From Steromphala cineraria (taxonomy: Eukaryota; Mollusca; Gastropoda; Trochida; Trochidae): a DNA stretch of 64,000 nt. Made by a program: the position numbers and the translations under genes. The stretch lies in the NCBI GenBank assembly GCA_916613615.1, contig OU744731.1, positions 58,162,289 to 58,226,288 of the forward strand, read 5' to 3'. The notes under the pieces are model-generated. The model did no database searches. It saw only the letters and a list, made by a program, of their open reading frames with translations, and was not told the origin of the DNA. Positions 20,901 to 32,956 of the stretch are shown piece after piece (position 1 is the first letter of the stretch; the number at the start of each line of letters is the position of its first letter).

Positions 20901-23900
20901 AAATGGCATTTATTAGAGACGAACTTAAAGAGAGAGAGGGAGAGAGTAGCGCCTGTAGATGGTAGATCGGTATAGCTTTACTTAAATAAAATTTAATCAA
21001 TCAGTACAAGTATGGCAACACAGAAAACATCAGAGAAAATAATTGTTTGAAAGATTTGACAACTTTGATTTATCGAGGTCAACAACACAAACGCAAACAA
21101 GAGGGTCTGGGATTGGCTATAGCAAGGGTGAAAACTTGAGGTACAAATTATTGCCGGAAAGGCGCTGTTAACAAATCAGAAAAGTCAAGGGTCGACATCA
21201 AGGGTTAAATACGCTAGGAAGATGACTTGATGTATACAAACCTGACAAAGGTTCTGTTGAAATCTTGTAACCACTGATGAAGGAAGTCGATTCATATTGA
21301 AGTGAAAATGACCCATTTGAGTAGTCTAGCCGCACCAACACTGGTTCATCTGCTTCAATGAGTGTTGTTTGAGAGTCGCTCAAACGAATAGGAGAATATG
21401 ATTTGCTGACCGAATATCCTGTTCCCGGAAGTTCTCTCCACTCATATAAGAACAAGAAATTTACCTTCACAGAACCTCTTGAATGACTTGGAGAAATACA
21501 AGTGTATTCAATAAATTTAAACATCTTTCTATCAATGGTCATTAATGTTGTGTCATATGTTCTGACATCAGGGTATACAAGGAAAGAAGTGTTGTAATGA
21601 CGGAATTCTGTGAACTGTGAGACCAGAATTGGTTTGTCACTTCGTACAATGACAGTAACACCGACATTAAACTGTAGATCTTCAAATAAAGCTTTGTCAA
21701 GAGTAAGTGATTGTGTATTCATCGTTCCATAATATTCTGCTTGAACTTGGATGCTGGTCTGGTCTTGGCTTGCCAGTAGACGCACATGTGATCTTTCAGA
21801 ATCAGGATGACTTTCAGGAATGATGAAGAAATACCCAAAACTGGAGATTGGAGGAACTTGAACGACCATCGGTGGGATTCGACTTCCGGAGGTTTCAATT
21901 ACATCATGTGCTATCGGAGTCATGGAACCAGTGAACACTGCAACTGGAGTGCTAGATTTAACTACTGCGCCACCAAAAGCACACGTCTCGCTTTCCTCCA
22001 ACTGTAGGCTGTTGGCTAGTCTTAAGGAAATAATATCCCCAGCTTTGTAACTGAGACCAGAGTATCTGTAAAAAGTACATTTTGGTGGAAGCTTAATTTG
22101 GATGTATGGTTGAATGATTCGAGATACCACAGCGAGAAAAGAATACCTAAAGTTAATGGCAGGTACCATATATTCAGTAGACAAGGCGTTAAAAGGTAGG
22201 ATCGAAAGTGAATATGTAATTCGACTGTGTGGAACATGCTGGTTATATTCTACGATGACATTCAAAGCGACGTCTTCATTGCAGGATACATGGACCACTG
22301 AATTAGCAGATGTTGGATTAAGGAGTTCATTTGTGCTGATGACGGTCACGGATTCATTTAAGGAAATAGTGTCAGCCTTTTGATAATCAAAGATTGCCTT
22401 GTAGTCAAAATCACAGCTCCCCGTGTTGTTTGAATACGCAATGAAGTTGATTTTTATGTGTGGATCCCTTGTGATGGTCCACTTCACGAAAGGTGAGAAA
22501 ATAAATCTTCGTCCGAACAAAGCCCGAGTACCTGAGGGGAAAAGAGCGTTAGTCACTGTTTTTTCGAAATAAAGTAGCCCTAACCCTCATCTGTTTTGCA
22601 ATAAAGTATAGTTATGCCCTTAACTATTATAGTTAAAGCACGAGGACGAATTGCATGGGACGATTACATCCTGCTACATCAATGTATGTGTTCCGTATGC
22701 GTATTGTTGCGTACCTTAAGTTTGTTCACTTACATGCTCCAGAAAATTTCATGTAATTTGAGATGCTTTGGAGGCATCTAAGAAGAGAAACAGATGATGT
22801 GTAAATTACACTGCACAAGTATTACGTTGTATTACACTACAAGCCCAAATTGTAGGCAACAAACATATAACACGAATCCCATGTTGCATACGCTGGCAAG
22901 CTTTTTTCGGCCTCGATGTAACACCACACGATAAATGTCCTTGAATCCCTGCTTAACCCCAAAAATGCTAAAATACCCATTATCAAACTGCAATATTTAA
23001 CTTTATTCGTGGTATTTTTTAGAAATGCGACCAACCATGAGAAGATTTGACCAAAATGCACTAAATAGGAGACACTTTACCAAAATGACCGAAACTTAAG
23101 CCCCAAGAATGTCGACATGATAGCGAATCAAGTGTGGCCATCTCACAATTTCTGGTTCCTAAATACACGCTTTCTTTGTCGTGCGCAAGTACAGTTCCTT
23201 TTCCTTTTCTCAGTAAGACATTAGTTGCAACCCAATTGCGTTATCTGAGACGCGTTGTAAAACCTACACACATAATGATGATGTCATCGAAAGCGGATTC
23301 GTTAAAAGCTATCGTTGTTCTTTTGCAGAGGGTACTGTACTCTTGACGTCGTTGTAAGTATTTCATTGTATATTAAAACATGTAGATATTTTATCAAACT
23401 TTCGACGAAAGACTTTTATATCGAGTGATGTATTTCTTTTCCCAATAGCTAAATACACCACGAACCGCATGAAAGTATCATAATGGGGCTTTAACAAAAA
23501 TGAAATCTTGCCCCACCACTCCCTACCTCCACATCTTCAAATGTGCATCTATAAGTCATGAAGTCACGAAAAACAACCTGTCTTGGGTGTGAGGGATTTG
23601 GCTTGAAGGATATCAGGGTAAGGTAGGAGTATGGAGATAGGTGGAAACAAATAATCTGATGTAGCAGAATGAGTTATTACAATTATACTACATGTACATG
23701 TTCCTACTTTATCAACTTTATTTCTTCCCTGCAAACAAGATTTTGGCGCTTGTCAGGCATATTATAATAAAAGTATAAAAGCTCTTTTAAAAATTTGGGG
23801 TGATCTAATCTTAAGATTAGGATATTGAATAAATGTAACTTTTTTTTAATGAAAGCATTATAAATTTCAAACAACGTTTGATGTCATGAGAACGAAGGAA

Positions 23901-24076
23901 CGTTTTGTAGCGTGGATTCTTTGCCATGGTATTATAGTATTTGTTGTAAATATGCAAAAAGAAATTCGTAAATGGTGCTTATACATTTACTTACTATCTC
24001 CTGAAGTTTGACACGATACCTCACAAATCAATGAATAGAACACAGCCATGAAGAGACAAGCCGTGAGTCGCGACAT
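17800..24076 (-). CDS. Secreted IgGFc-binding-domain / ZP-domain protein, five exons, 748 aa
   Basis: Exons at 24076-23995, 22531-21242, 20839-20532, 20003-19630 and 17992-17800 join in consistent phases (1, 1, 0, 2) to exactly 749 codons with no internal stop. The order is a signal peptide (MSRLTACLFMAVFYSLIC), then an IgGFc-binding-type N-terminal domain to about residue 455 with the landmarks AVVKSSTPVAVFTGS and VPPISSFGYFFIIPE. A linker follows with the repeat GSTVQTG near 474-498, then a ZP domain from about 505 to the end, with ECLPGGW at its start and CDVTFCDP..CEQRC at its end. IgGFc-binding domains occur in mucus proteins such as FCGBP; ZP domains polymerise extracellular proteins. 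No C-terminal transmembrane helix is present, so it is probably soluble or a matrix component. An in-frame upstream Met at 24,106 is an alternative start. The ligand is unknown. Confidence 0.85.
18630..18710. repeat. Short tandem repeat, about 24 bp
   Basis: Units based on ACCAGTCCTGACC plus AAAAGTA recur three to four times inside intron 4. Non-coding. Confidence 0.55.
18770..19440. repeat. Tandem repeat of about 142 bp in intron 4
   Basis: GTCAAGGAGTCTGTACACAA recurs at about 18,862, 19,003, 19,148 and 19,287. Between the copies lie CTTATGGTTCTGGAGAAGA and TGGCCCTTATTAGGGGTCAC. The block ends with GGACGGACGGAC and GGGCCTTACAGGCC. It looks like a dispersed mollusc repeat with internally amplified units. 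Confidence 0.65.
19630..20003 (-). CDS. Exon 4 (central ZP segment)
   Basis: The acceptor is CTCATTGAAG and the donor is GGG|GTGAGT. The exon continues directly from exon 3 as FK|VEGDHIMFENTIIG and includes MFENTIIGVNNN, KHEVNFV and GSDVFVMVTS, typical of the ZP-N to ZP-C transition. Confidence 0.8.
20004..20480. repeat. Tandem duplication of intron 3 including the edge of exon 4
   Basis: The segment from about 20,004 to 20,212 is repeated at about 20,217-20,477. The duplicated part carries the splice acceptor and the first coding bases of exon 4: minus-strand CTTGAAG|GTCGAAGGTGATC at 20,216 against CATTGAAG|GTCGAGGGTGATC at 20,003. A possible 33-base in-frame mini-exon results (VEGDQIEVSKW before GTATCA). 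Confidence 0.5.
20532..20839 (-). CDS. Exon 3 (linker and first part of ZP domain)
   Basis: The acceptor is GGTTTATACAG and the donor is AAA|GTAGGT. The exon starts with a Thr/Ser/Gly linker in which GSTVQTG is repeated. It then gives the first ZP segment with Cys at ECLPGG, THCTGQ and YGICGT. Confidence 0.8.
21242..22531 (-). CDS. Exon 2 (IgGFc-binding-type domain)
   Basis: The acceptor is TTTTCCCCTCAG and the donor is CAG|GTTTGT. The 1,290 bases encode the whole N-terminal domain in one exon. Conserved blocks include FGGAVVKSSTPVAVFTGS, SRIPPMVVQVPPIS and VIVRSDKPILVSQF, typical of the family that opens FCGBP-like proteins. Confidence 0.85.
23045..23495 (+). repeat. Dispersed 0.45-kb repeat in intron 1, copy 1 of 3
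   Basis: Collinear with about 37,630-38,140 and 59,455-59,975. Shared blocks include AAAATGACCGA, GGCGAATCAAG, TTTTTGCAGAGGGTACTGT and GATGTATTTCTTTTC. This copy is the most diverged. No conserved coding frame was seen. Confidence 0.6.
23995..24076 (-). CDS. Exon 1 (signal peptide) of the IgGFc-binding/ZP gene
   Basis: Encodes 27 residues and one base, with a hydrophobic core ACLFMAVFYSLIC and a likely cleavage region near VSCQTSG. The donor is GTAAGT at 23,994. An upstream in-frame ATG at 24,106 would add ten residues (MLFPNTTYTI) but make a poorer signal peptide. Confidence 0.75.
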
Positions 24077-24109
24077 GATGGTATATGTCGTATTGGGAAA
24101 TAACATGCT

Positions 24110-25775
24110 GGCACAGCCTAGAAACTGACCCTTCGCCTAAATTTGTCGCTTATTTGGTGATAAAAGATAACATAATGAAATATGAGATAAGCAACAAAGA
24201 GAAATCTAGACAGCCTGACACAATATGACGAGATCTGTGCACATGACGATTCAACTATTATATCGATAATGGTAAAAAATAGTCAAATTTAAGGGACTAT
24301 TTTATCAAATTTCCAAAATAATTATAAGTTACTGTTAAAACATAATCTCAGATAGTTAAACATGGGTATCAGTAGCGGTAGAATATATTATCAGATACCA
24401 TGTTAAAACTGCTGGCGACCAAGATACCTTTGAATCATTTGCTTTAGGTTTATTGATTCGCGTAGATTAACCGACATTCCTTCCTCCGTTTTGATAATTA
24501 TACTTATGAATATGGCATAAAAGAGTTATCTTTTAATTGGTAACATTTAGTCTTGCTGTCATAGGATCCCCAATTTACCAATGTTGATGGATTATTCAAC
24601 TTTTGATGCGACGTTTTGATGTAGATACTTCTCCGTCATCAAGCAAGAGAAACATTTAAAACGTATTTATAAGTATCATTATTTATATATTCAATCCTTT
24701 GTGAATCATTCACAGAGAAACTAACATATGATTTGTTAAAGGGCATTGCAATCATGTGTGTTAACTACTTAAAAACAGTGTTAGTTTTTCACGGGAAAGT
24801 CACAATCTTGCAAATAACAAGTTGATCATCCATTATGAGAACTTGAAAAATATGTTCTATACAAAATCTCGTGACTTGTGCAATCATACTTGTTAAATCG
24901 AATATCCTTCCACAATGATTTTGCAAAAGATGTCATAACGTGTTTATTCCCTTCACAGCGTTCAGCGTTAAAGGTCATCAGTAATATGGTAGAAATACCA
25001 AAGTAAGAGTAGATGCTAATAGTGTCAAATACAGCAGTGTTTCAACTGTTGGGTGCTGACAATATACATTTTAATCCCGATAATTTCATTATTGGCACAA
25101 CAAATAGGACTTGTCATGTGGTTTTAATGAAAACGGACAATGTACCACAGTGTGCTTTGAATGCGAAATTGAATTTCGAGCGTTGAGCTTGACTAATCGG
25201 CACAAATGTAACGCGAACTTCGTGTTTCCATAGTCATCTAATACAATGAACCACTTATGACACGGAACAATAAAACAAATTTTAATGCAAAAGATGATTT
25301 AATACTGAAATGTTCATTCAGACAATTGGTAGGTTTACTGTTAGACATAATAAAGTATATACTATTGCGCATGCGTAATGTCAATAAGCTTGATTATATA
25401 GAATTAGTCACTTAGCCATGATAGAAACTCGTAGGCGAATAAGGCACATTGTATTCAACAACATCTCACACATTAGATGTTTTATGTAGAACATTACTTT
25501 GTAAAGATGGTCAGGTAAGATAAGATTACTCATTACATAGCACACATCCTAGACCACCTACAAGTTAGAACACTCTTAAAATAAGAACATATATAATACT
25601 TATCGATAGATGGACAGTCATACAGAAAACAAGCAAAGCGTACTATGCATACCTTATAAGCAGAGACGCAACATCTTAATAATCTATATAAAAACGTATG
25701 TCCTTCATTGATATAATTACAAACACCCATCAGGGTCAACTTCAGGCTCCTTGTAATAAATTAAAAACGCAGTGT
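24110..25775. other. Upstream region of the IgGFc-binding/ZP gene, no gene seen
   Basis: It must hold the promoter of the minus-strand gene starting at 24,076 or 24,106, but I see no unmistakable TATA box. The rest is AT-rich without coding signals. Confidence 0.4.
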
Positions 25776-25779
25776 TCCA

Positions 25780-27470
25780 TAACTCTGTTCACAGGGGAAC
25801 TTTAGACTCACAGTAACGCAGAGTTCTATAACACAGGTCACAGCGTACACTTTAGACACACAGTAACCCAGAGTTCTATAACAAAGGTCACAGCGTACAC
25901 TTTAGACACACAGTAACGCAGAGTTCTATAACACAGGTCACAGCGTACACTTTAAACTCGCAGTAACGCAGAGTTCTATAACACAGGTCACAGCGTACAC
26001 TTTAGACTCACAGTAACCCAGAGTTCTATAGCACAGGTCACATGGTACACTTTAGACACACAGTAACGCAGAGTTCTATAACACAGGTCACAGCGTACAC
26101 TTTAGACTCACAGTAACGCAGAGTTCTATAACACATGTCACAGGGTATACTTTAGATTCAAAGTAACGAAGTGTTCTATACACCGTTCACAGGGCATACT
26201 TTAGACTCACAGTAACGCAGTGTTCTATGACAACGTTCACAGGGTACACTTTAGACTCACAGTAACGCCGAGTTCGTTTGCACCGTTCACAGGGAACACT
26301 TTAGACTAACAGTAACGCAGTGTTGTCTAGCACCATTCACAGGGTACACTTTAGACTCACAGTAACACAGTGTTCTTGTACACCGTTCACAGGGGAACTT
26401 TAGACTCACAGTAACGCATAGTTCTATAACACTGTTCACAGGGTACACTTTAGACTCACAGTAACGCAGAGTTCTATGACAGGGTACACTTTAGACTCAC
26501 AGTAACGCAGAGTTCTATAACACCATTCACAGGGTACACTTTAGACTCCCAGTAACGCAGTGTCCTTTTGCGCCGTTCACAGGGTACACTTTAGACTCAC
26601 AGTAACGCAGTTTTCTTTTGCTCCGTTCACAGGGTACACTTTAGACTAACAGTAACGCAGTGTCCTTTTGCACCGTTCACAGGGTACACTTTAGACTCAC
26701 AGTAACGCAGTGTCCTTTTGCTCCGTTCACAGGGTACACTTTAGACACACATGAACAGTAACGCAGTTTTCTTTAACACCATTCACAGGGTACACTTTAG
26801 ACTCACAGTAACACAGTGTTCTTGTACACCGTTCACAGGGGAACTTTAGACTCACAGTAATGCAGAGTTCTATAACACCGTTCACAGGGTTCACTTTAGA
26901 CTCACAGTAACGCAGAGTTATATAACACCATTCACAGGGTACACTTTAGACTCACAGTAACACAGTGTTCTTGTACACCGTTCACAGGGGAACTTTAGAC
27001 TCACAGTAACGCAGAGTTCTATAACACTGTTCACAGGGTACACTTTAGACACACAGCAACGCAGAGTTCTATAACACCATTCACAGGGTACACTTTAGAC
27101 TTACAGTAACGCAGTGTCCTTTTTCGCTGTCACAGGGTACACTTTAGACTCACAGTAACGCAGTGTCCTTTTGCGCCGTTCACAGGATACACTTTAGACT
27201 AACAGTAACGCAGTTTTCTTTATCAACGTTCACAAGATACACTTTAGACCCCCAGTAACCCTGAGTTCTTTAACACCGTTCTTAGGGTACACTTTAGACT
27301 CACAGTAACGCAGAATTCTATAACACCATTCACAGGATACACTTTAGACTCACAGTAACGCAGTGTCCTTTTGCGCCGTTCACAAGATACACTTTAGACC
27401 CCCAGTAACCCTGAGTTCTTTAACACCGTTCTTAGGGTACACTTATTACTCGTACTAACACAATGTTCGT
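25780..27470. repeat. Minisatellite, 50-52 bp unit, about 33 copies
   Basis: The unit is built on CACAGGGTACACTTTAGAC, then TCACAGTAACGCAG, then TGTTCTATAACACCGTT. The first eight or so units differ from later ones (ACAGGTCACAGCGTACAC), and a run of later units shares TGTCCTTTTGC, so blocks of units were amplified together. It is not CRISPR: there are no distinct spacers and the host is eukaryotic. Confidence 0.9.
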
Positions 27471-27849
27471 TAGCATCGCTCATTTGGTTAATTTTAGCCT
27501 CAAAGTAACACTGTGTTCTTTAGCGCCATTTACTATTTCTGTTAGGATTTGAAATGAGCCACATGGAGTCACGAATAGTTGTTGTCAATAAATATTCACA
27601 CAATAAGGTTTACTCTTTTGACTTCCCTGCGATTGCAGTTCCTTCATTTCTTTCTCCATATACTACATCAGTGAACTATGTGGTGGGCGACAAACAAAGG
27701 CATAACATAAACTTTTAAACCATTAAATAGTTCTAAAGCTTAATTGCAAAATGAAAAGTTTAAAGTTAAAAAAAGAAATATTTAGGAAAATTCTAAAGTA
27801 TGGCATAGACTTCTTAAAGTTCTATGGCACAACATAGACTATTATACTG

Positions 27850-28530
27850 AGAGTTCTCCTCTTCATCACCGTTCCTTCTCTCCTCTCACACCTCTCCTCA
27901 TTATGCAACTCCTCCACTTCCACCATCTCCTCCTGTCCTCTCACACCTCCCCTCATTATGCAACTCCTCCACTTTATCCTCCTCCTCCCCCTTAAAGCCT
28001 CGTCATCACCCATTCGTCATAGTTCCGAACAACTATTGCTCTCTCTCTCTCTCTCTCTCACTCTCACAAACTTTTCATCTTTCTGCTCCTCATCCTCCTC
28101 ATAATCATCATCATCATCATCATCTTCATCATCGTCATGATCACCAAACTCAGTCCTCCTCCTCCTCCTCCTCTCTTCACTTCTCCTCCTCTCTCTTCTC
28201 TTCTCCTCCTCCTCCTCCTCGCTCTTCTCTTCTCCTCCTCCTCCTCCTCCTCGCTCTTCTCTTCTCCTCCTCCTCCTCCTCGCTCTTCTCTTCTCCTCCT
28301 CCTGCTCTCCTCTCCTCCCTTCTCACATCATTTCGCCACCCTTTTACCCCTCCCTGGACTCCTATCCTACTCACATCTCCCCAACGGTCCCCTCACACCT
28401 CCCTACCACCTCTCCCCTTTCACACCTCCTCATCCTCTCCAAACTCCAACAGCCTCTGTCGCCTCTTCCTCTCCATCCTCTTCTCCTCGTGCATCTTCTT
28501 CATCTCCTCAACCTGGGCCCAGAGTCTTGA
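27850..28530. repeat. Long polypyrimidine tract with CT, ATC and CCT repeats
   Basis: The plus strand is almost pure C/T over several hundred bases: a 62-bp duplicated unit at about 27,885-27,985, (CT)n at 28,041, (ATC)n at 28,099, and nested CTTCTCCTCCTCCTCCTCGCT units at 28,140-28,310. The long Pro/Ser frame at 28,137-28,619 is a by-product. The minus strand reads as Glu/Lys/Arg, including EEMKKMHEEKRMERKRR near 28,430-28,510, which could be an exon edge but is more likely composition. Confidence 0.8.
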
Positions 28531-29067
28531 GCACGAATCCACGCTCCCCAAAAAGGATGTGCAGTCGTCATCCGATGCGAAGGTTGCTCAGGATCCGCGA
28601 GATCTCGTCTCCTCATTGACGTCTTTATGTGTGTGGCTCCTTAGTGATGCTGAAATCAGTCAAGTCAAGGCATATGGCTCACACATTCCCGCATTTTGCT
28701 CAAGCACTACTTATCATTTATTGGAAATTGAAGACAAAAACACTTGGAAAAGTAATGGATATCACAACAATTGATAGTATAGGTACATATATTCACACTT
28801 CTCAACCGATTAGAATCTTTATAACAAAATTAATTACTCACCGGCGAGTTTTCTGTCTCAAGAGAGTTGCTAATCGTATGACTATGTTTTGAATACCCAC
28901 AATCCCTGCACATTATTTTTCAGCATTTAGACAATAAATGTATGGATACGTTTCGTCCAGACATAACTAAATATCCCTCTCCCGATTTGGTCACTCGAAC
29001 TTCATTGCATCTGACGAACTGTCAGATTCAAGGAGAAAATCGGACACGTCTTTAATGAAACATAAAT
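28531..29067. other. Unassigned sequence
   Basis: Two overlapping open frames (28,559-28,774 and 28,629-28,892, plus strand) have no recognisable motif. I do not call a gene. Confidence 0.3.
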
Positions 29068-29355
29068 CAAATGTTAATATTGACATGGTATCTCAAATTT
29101 AAAACACAAACAATGCCCCAAAATGATTATATTATATGTGGAATCTTTCTTAGTTAAACCAATTTTCGGTTGGCAGCTGTTTGTAATATTATAGTTAAAG
29201 GGATTTTTTATAAGCAGGGGTTTTTCTGTAAGACGGAGACAGCTTGACAGATTTAGGACTTTTAATGATATAATAGATATCCAATTCCTTTTCAGCATTG
29301 TTTGCGTCAGACGTTCCAAGTGGTGTGAGAGCTTCAGTTCATGACATGTGTCTTT

Positions 29356-29517
29356 CTAACTACCAATAAGAGTGCTTTCAGTGTATGGTTTATCAGCAAT
29401 GCAACATACTTGAGATACATTCTTTGTAGCTGTGCCACATGTAGATTCTCCATCTCTGACAGTCTGAAGTAACTGAACTAGCAGTTGAGGGACAAACTCA
29501 TTACACGGACATTCAAC
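29356..29517 (-). pseudogene. Exon-like coding remnant, unknown family (copy 1)
   Basis: Behind the acceptor-like TAACTAAG at 29,518, a frame of 53 residues runs to a TAG. It starts VECPCNEFVPQLL and includes TVRDGESTCGTATKNV and CCIADKPY. The composition looks like real protein with spaced Cys. Just downstream, in another frame, is ALTPLGTSDANNAEKELDI, also protein-like in both copies. In copy 2 the first frame has an early TGA. I do not recognise the family; this is probably a decayed gene piece carried along by the duplication. Confidence 0.35.
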
Positions 29518-30554
29518 CTTAGTTATTCAAGTTAGAAATTGAATTTATAAAATGCTGAAGGAATATTAAATCTAGTTTTGGATTCAGTATGAACAAACAA
29601 CTGAACATTACAGTTTCCATTTTCGTTACCAATATTATCTCTGTCTACTAGTTATGTTATCCATCTGGAATCATTATTGACACAATGTGTTTAAACTCAC
29701 CAAGCTAAAGTACATGAGGCTTGTAGGAAAGTTGAGTTTTACGAAAGATCTTACCGAAATATTGTTTTATAACATTGCGTTAGAATGACAAGCAACTTGG
29801 CAAACAAAAAAACAGAAGAACATGTCTTTCGAAAATGTCCCTCTGTATCATGATAGAAGTATGGCTGGTGCAAACTGATATAGGACAATGTAAACTCAAT
29901 AAGCATATCATGTCTGACATTGCCAGTAGTCTAATAAAAATTCTATCCAGCTATGTAACATTAGACCCAGAGTTACAAAAAGCAAAGAGACAAATGAAAT
30001 TTTTTTTTTTTTAAAGTTGTTATCAGTTGTAGAAGTATTTGATATCAATATTTGCTAGTTACACCATAAATGAAAAAAGTACCTGTCTTTGTCAAACGTC
30101 ATGAACATTGAAATGTGTGTACCAAATCTTAAATCTTTAGTTTTTCGGAGATTTATTTAATTAACTTCAATGATTAAAAAAATTAAATAACGTTTGTTAT
30201 TATATTTACAATGGTTGATGTTTGCCACAATGTTTGTCATAATTTGTCAAAATATGTTATACGATTTGCTCCCTCTAAAACAACACAATGGTAAATTCAT
30301 TGGAACATTCAGAAATCTGTAGTATTTACCAATTAACAATGTATAAACAATTAGATTAAACTACAAGTTGAATTACCTTTATTTATATTGATTAAAATGA
30401 TTGAACTTTAGAGCTTGCATCATTACTATTTGAAAATCATTTTGTGGACACCATCTGCCCATGATCTGCAGCTGTGGAATTAAGTGGCATTGAGAATCAC
30501 TGGTTTTTTTTTGTCACGGGCAAAAGACGTGTCGAGAAAAGATATAAAGGAAAT

Positions 30555-30820
30555 TCACAGATGATAAATGTGACTTCATTCTTTAATTCACAGATGAAAA
30601 ATGTGACTTCATTCTTTAATTCACAGATGATTACTGTGACTTCGTTCTTTAATTCACAGATGATAACTGTGACTTCATTCTTTAATTCACAGATGAAAAA
30701 TGTGACTTCATTTTTTAATTCAGAGATGATTACTGTGACTTCATTCTTTAATTCACAGATGATAACTGTGACTTCATTCTTTAATTCACAGATGACAAAA
30801 GTGACTTCATTCTTTATCTG
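30555..30820 (+). repeat. 33-bp minisatellite, about 8 units (copy 1)
   Basis: The unit is GACTTCATTCTTTAATTCACAG plus GATGATAAATGT-type variants. Because 33 is a multiple of three and the unit lacks an in-frame stop, it leaves an open frame (30,474-30,821) repeating NVTSFFNSQM. Differences between units change amino acids freely, which argues against protein selection. Confidence 0.85.
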
Positions 30821-32956
30821 ACTACACTGTGTCTCACAATATTTTTTATAGCAATTTATTAGGTTTGAATTACACTACTTCGAAAAAAAGTCTCCATACT
30901 GGTCCCATTTGTTTCAATTTGCTATCCAATTAAGTCGTGTGTGCATAGTGAAGTGAACGTACATGTTTTTGTAAGCCTAATCAGTACTGATTTGTATATA
31001 TTTATATTTATTGTGCTATATGTAGTGTTGGCTTCGTTGTCAGTATCTGATAAAGGGATACACAATTATGAACATTATACAGATAGCTTTTTACAAATAC
31101 AGATATAACTAAATTCAAATTCTTTCACAAAAATGAATCGGGATCTGTAATAGTAAGATCCTGTCTTCCCTAGGCTCCTTTTAATAGTACTTTGGAGTGC
31201 TTATTTGCATGCTTAAATTAAAATTTGATCAATGTTCCTCTATTTATCAAAATGCTTTTATGGTGATTCTTTTTATATCTTTCATCTTTCAGTGAGGTCA
31301 GCATCCATGCTAGCTTTTTTAATCTTTGATATCTATATTTCATTACATGCAATGATGTCAGCATCAAAATACAACCCTTTGAGACAGACAAAACTACCAT
31401 GGTTACAAATATGTTCATGCATCATGACGAATTCTTTGTCCCACAAAATGGCGTTATTCAATATCCTTCGCTCTTAGTCTAGACCGACCAAAGAAATCGC
31501 AAATTGAGCTTTATGACATTAACGATTAATGTGGGAAGTTTGGAAAGTCATTTCACGTAACGAGGATACATCGGTGTGACACAAGAGTGAGACTCATACT
31601 ATTTTACATCGTGTGTATCAGATGCAAATATATTTAGCTGTACAAACTGTAGCTATGGTAACCAAAATATTTGATATCAATATTGAAGATGCAAAATCTC
31701 AATTTCTTTTTTAGGTAAATCGTTATTTGCCTAGGCTGTCTTATGGATAAATAGGAAAAGCTGCTTTCAGACTTGTTGAGAAATCAGGAACGGCGGATTT
31801 TTTACATTTTCATGAGAATCACTAAACCTTTGATTTATATTGATGTGCTACACACACATGTACCCCTGTTACCTCTTGTTATATTAAAGTTCACCTATAT
31901 TATTTTTGGGAGGTATTAAAGAAGCTGATTTCATGAAAAGAAAAAGTTTTCATGTTAATCAACTTCTTTATTGCATGACAAACGACGTTTTGGTGTGCAT
32001 ACTAACATTGTTATCAAGCACTTTTCAATAAACTATCGTGCAAAAGACGTTTAACACTAATTATGCCAAGCAATGACCAGCGAATCTTCCATTATGGTCC
32101 ATTAGAAGGCGCACTACTGAGTGCATTGAACTGTAATGAAATGGTGATAACGTGGTGTATGTTGTTTTAAGAACCCGATGATACATTACATTTGTTACTG
32201 ATTTGATTCCCAACAAAAGATTTCAATGAATTACATTTATCATGACGGTCATCATTGTCAACCACACTGTAATTACAATAATTCATTAAAAAGAATATTA
32301 GCATATCCACACCTTAAAATACCAGTGTTTCATTGAGAAAGAAATATTTTGCTCAGGAAACGGTATATACGTGTACATGAGTATTTTTTTAAAGACTGAA
32401 TTGAGTCTGTCAGCAAACATAATGATTAACTATAAAAACGTATCTGGCAAACAATGAAACCTTACAGAATGCAGACGATTTTTTAAGAGACAATCATGTG
32501 CTTTCAACATATCCTCACTAACATCTGAAACAAGAATAGCTCATAGATGAAGTGCATAGATTTACAAAACATCGACTTATGTGTTGAGGTGGCATGCTCA
32601 TTAACAAACTTTTCCACATTTACACATTGGCAAGGTTTTTACTTTATTCTTCATTCCGTTTAGTTTATACTCAGATTAAGTAATAAGAACTACAATACTA
32701 TATTTGTCATTTTCTGTCATAGTTATGAGCCAAAAAGCATTTGTTGTAAATTCAACAAAGTAGCCAAGCTTCGAATTAATCAAAACGATTCATCAACCTC
32801 AGAACCTAAGACTTTACGGTTCACACAGACAAGCGGAAACTTCTTATTGATCAAGTAAAAAACAATCATATTAAACCTCTTATAATCGGCTTAAACATTT
32901 AGATAGAAACATTACGATAGAATAAACATAATTCCCGACTGTATATTATTTGGCTA

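Noticed and set aside
25780..27470. CRISPR-like array
   Set aside because: The whole unit repeats with gradual divergence and no unique spacers; the sequence is eukaryotic.
28137..28619. 160-codon Pro/Ser-rich open frame
   Set aside because: It is a translation of CT-repeat DNA; long stop-free frames are expected in such sequence on both strands.
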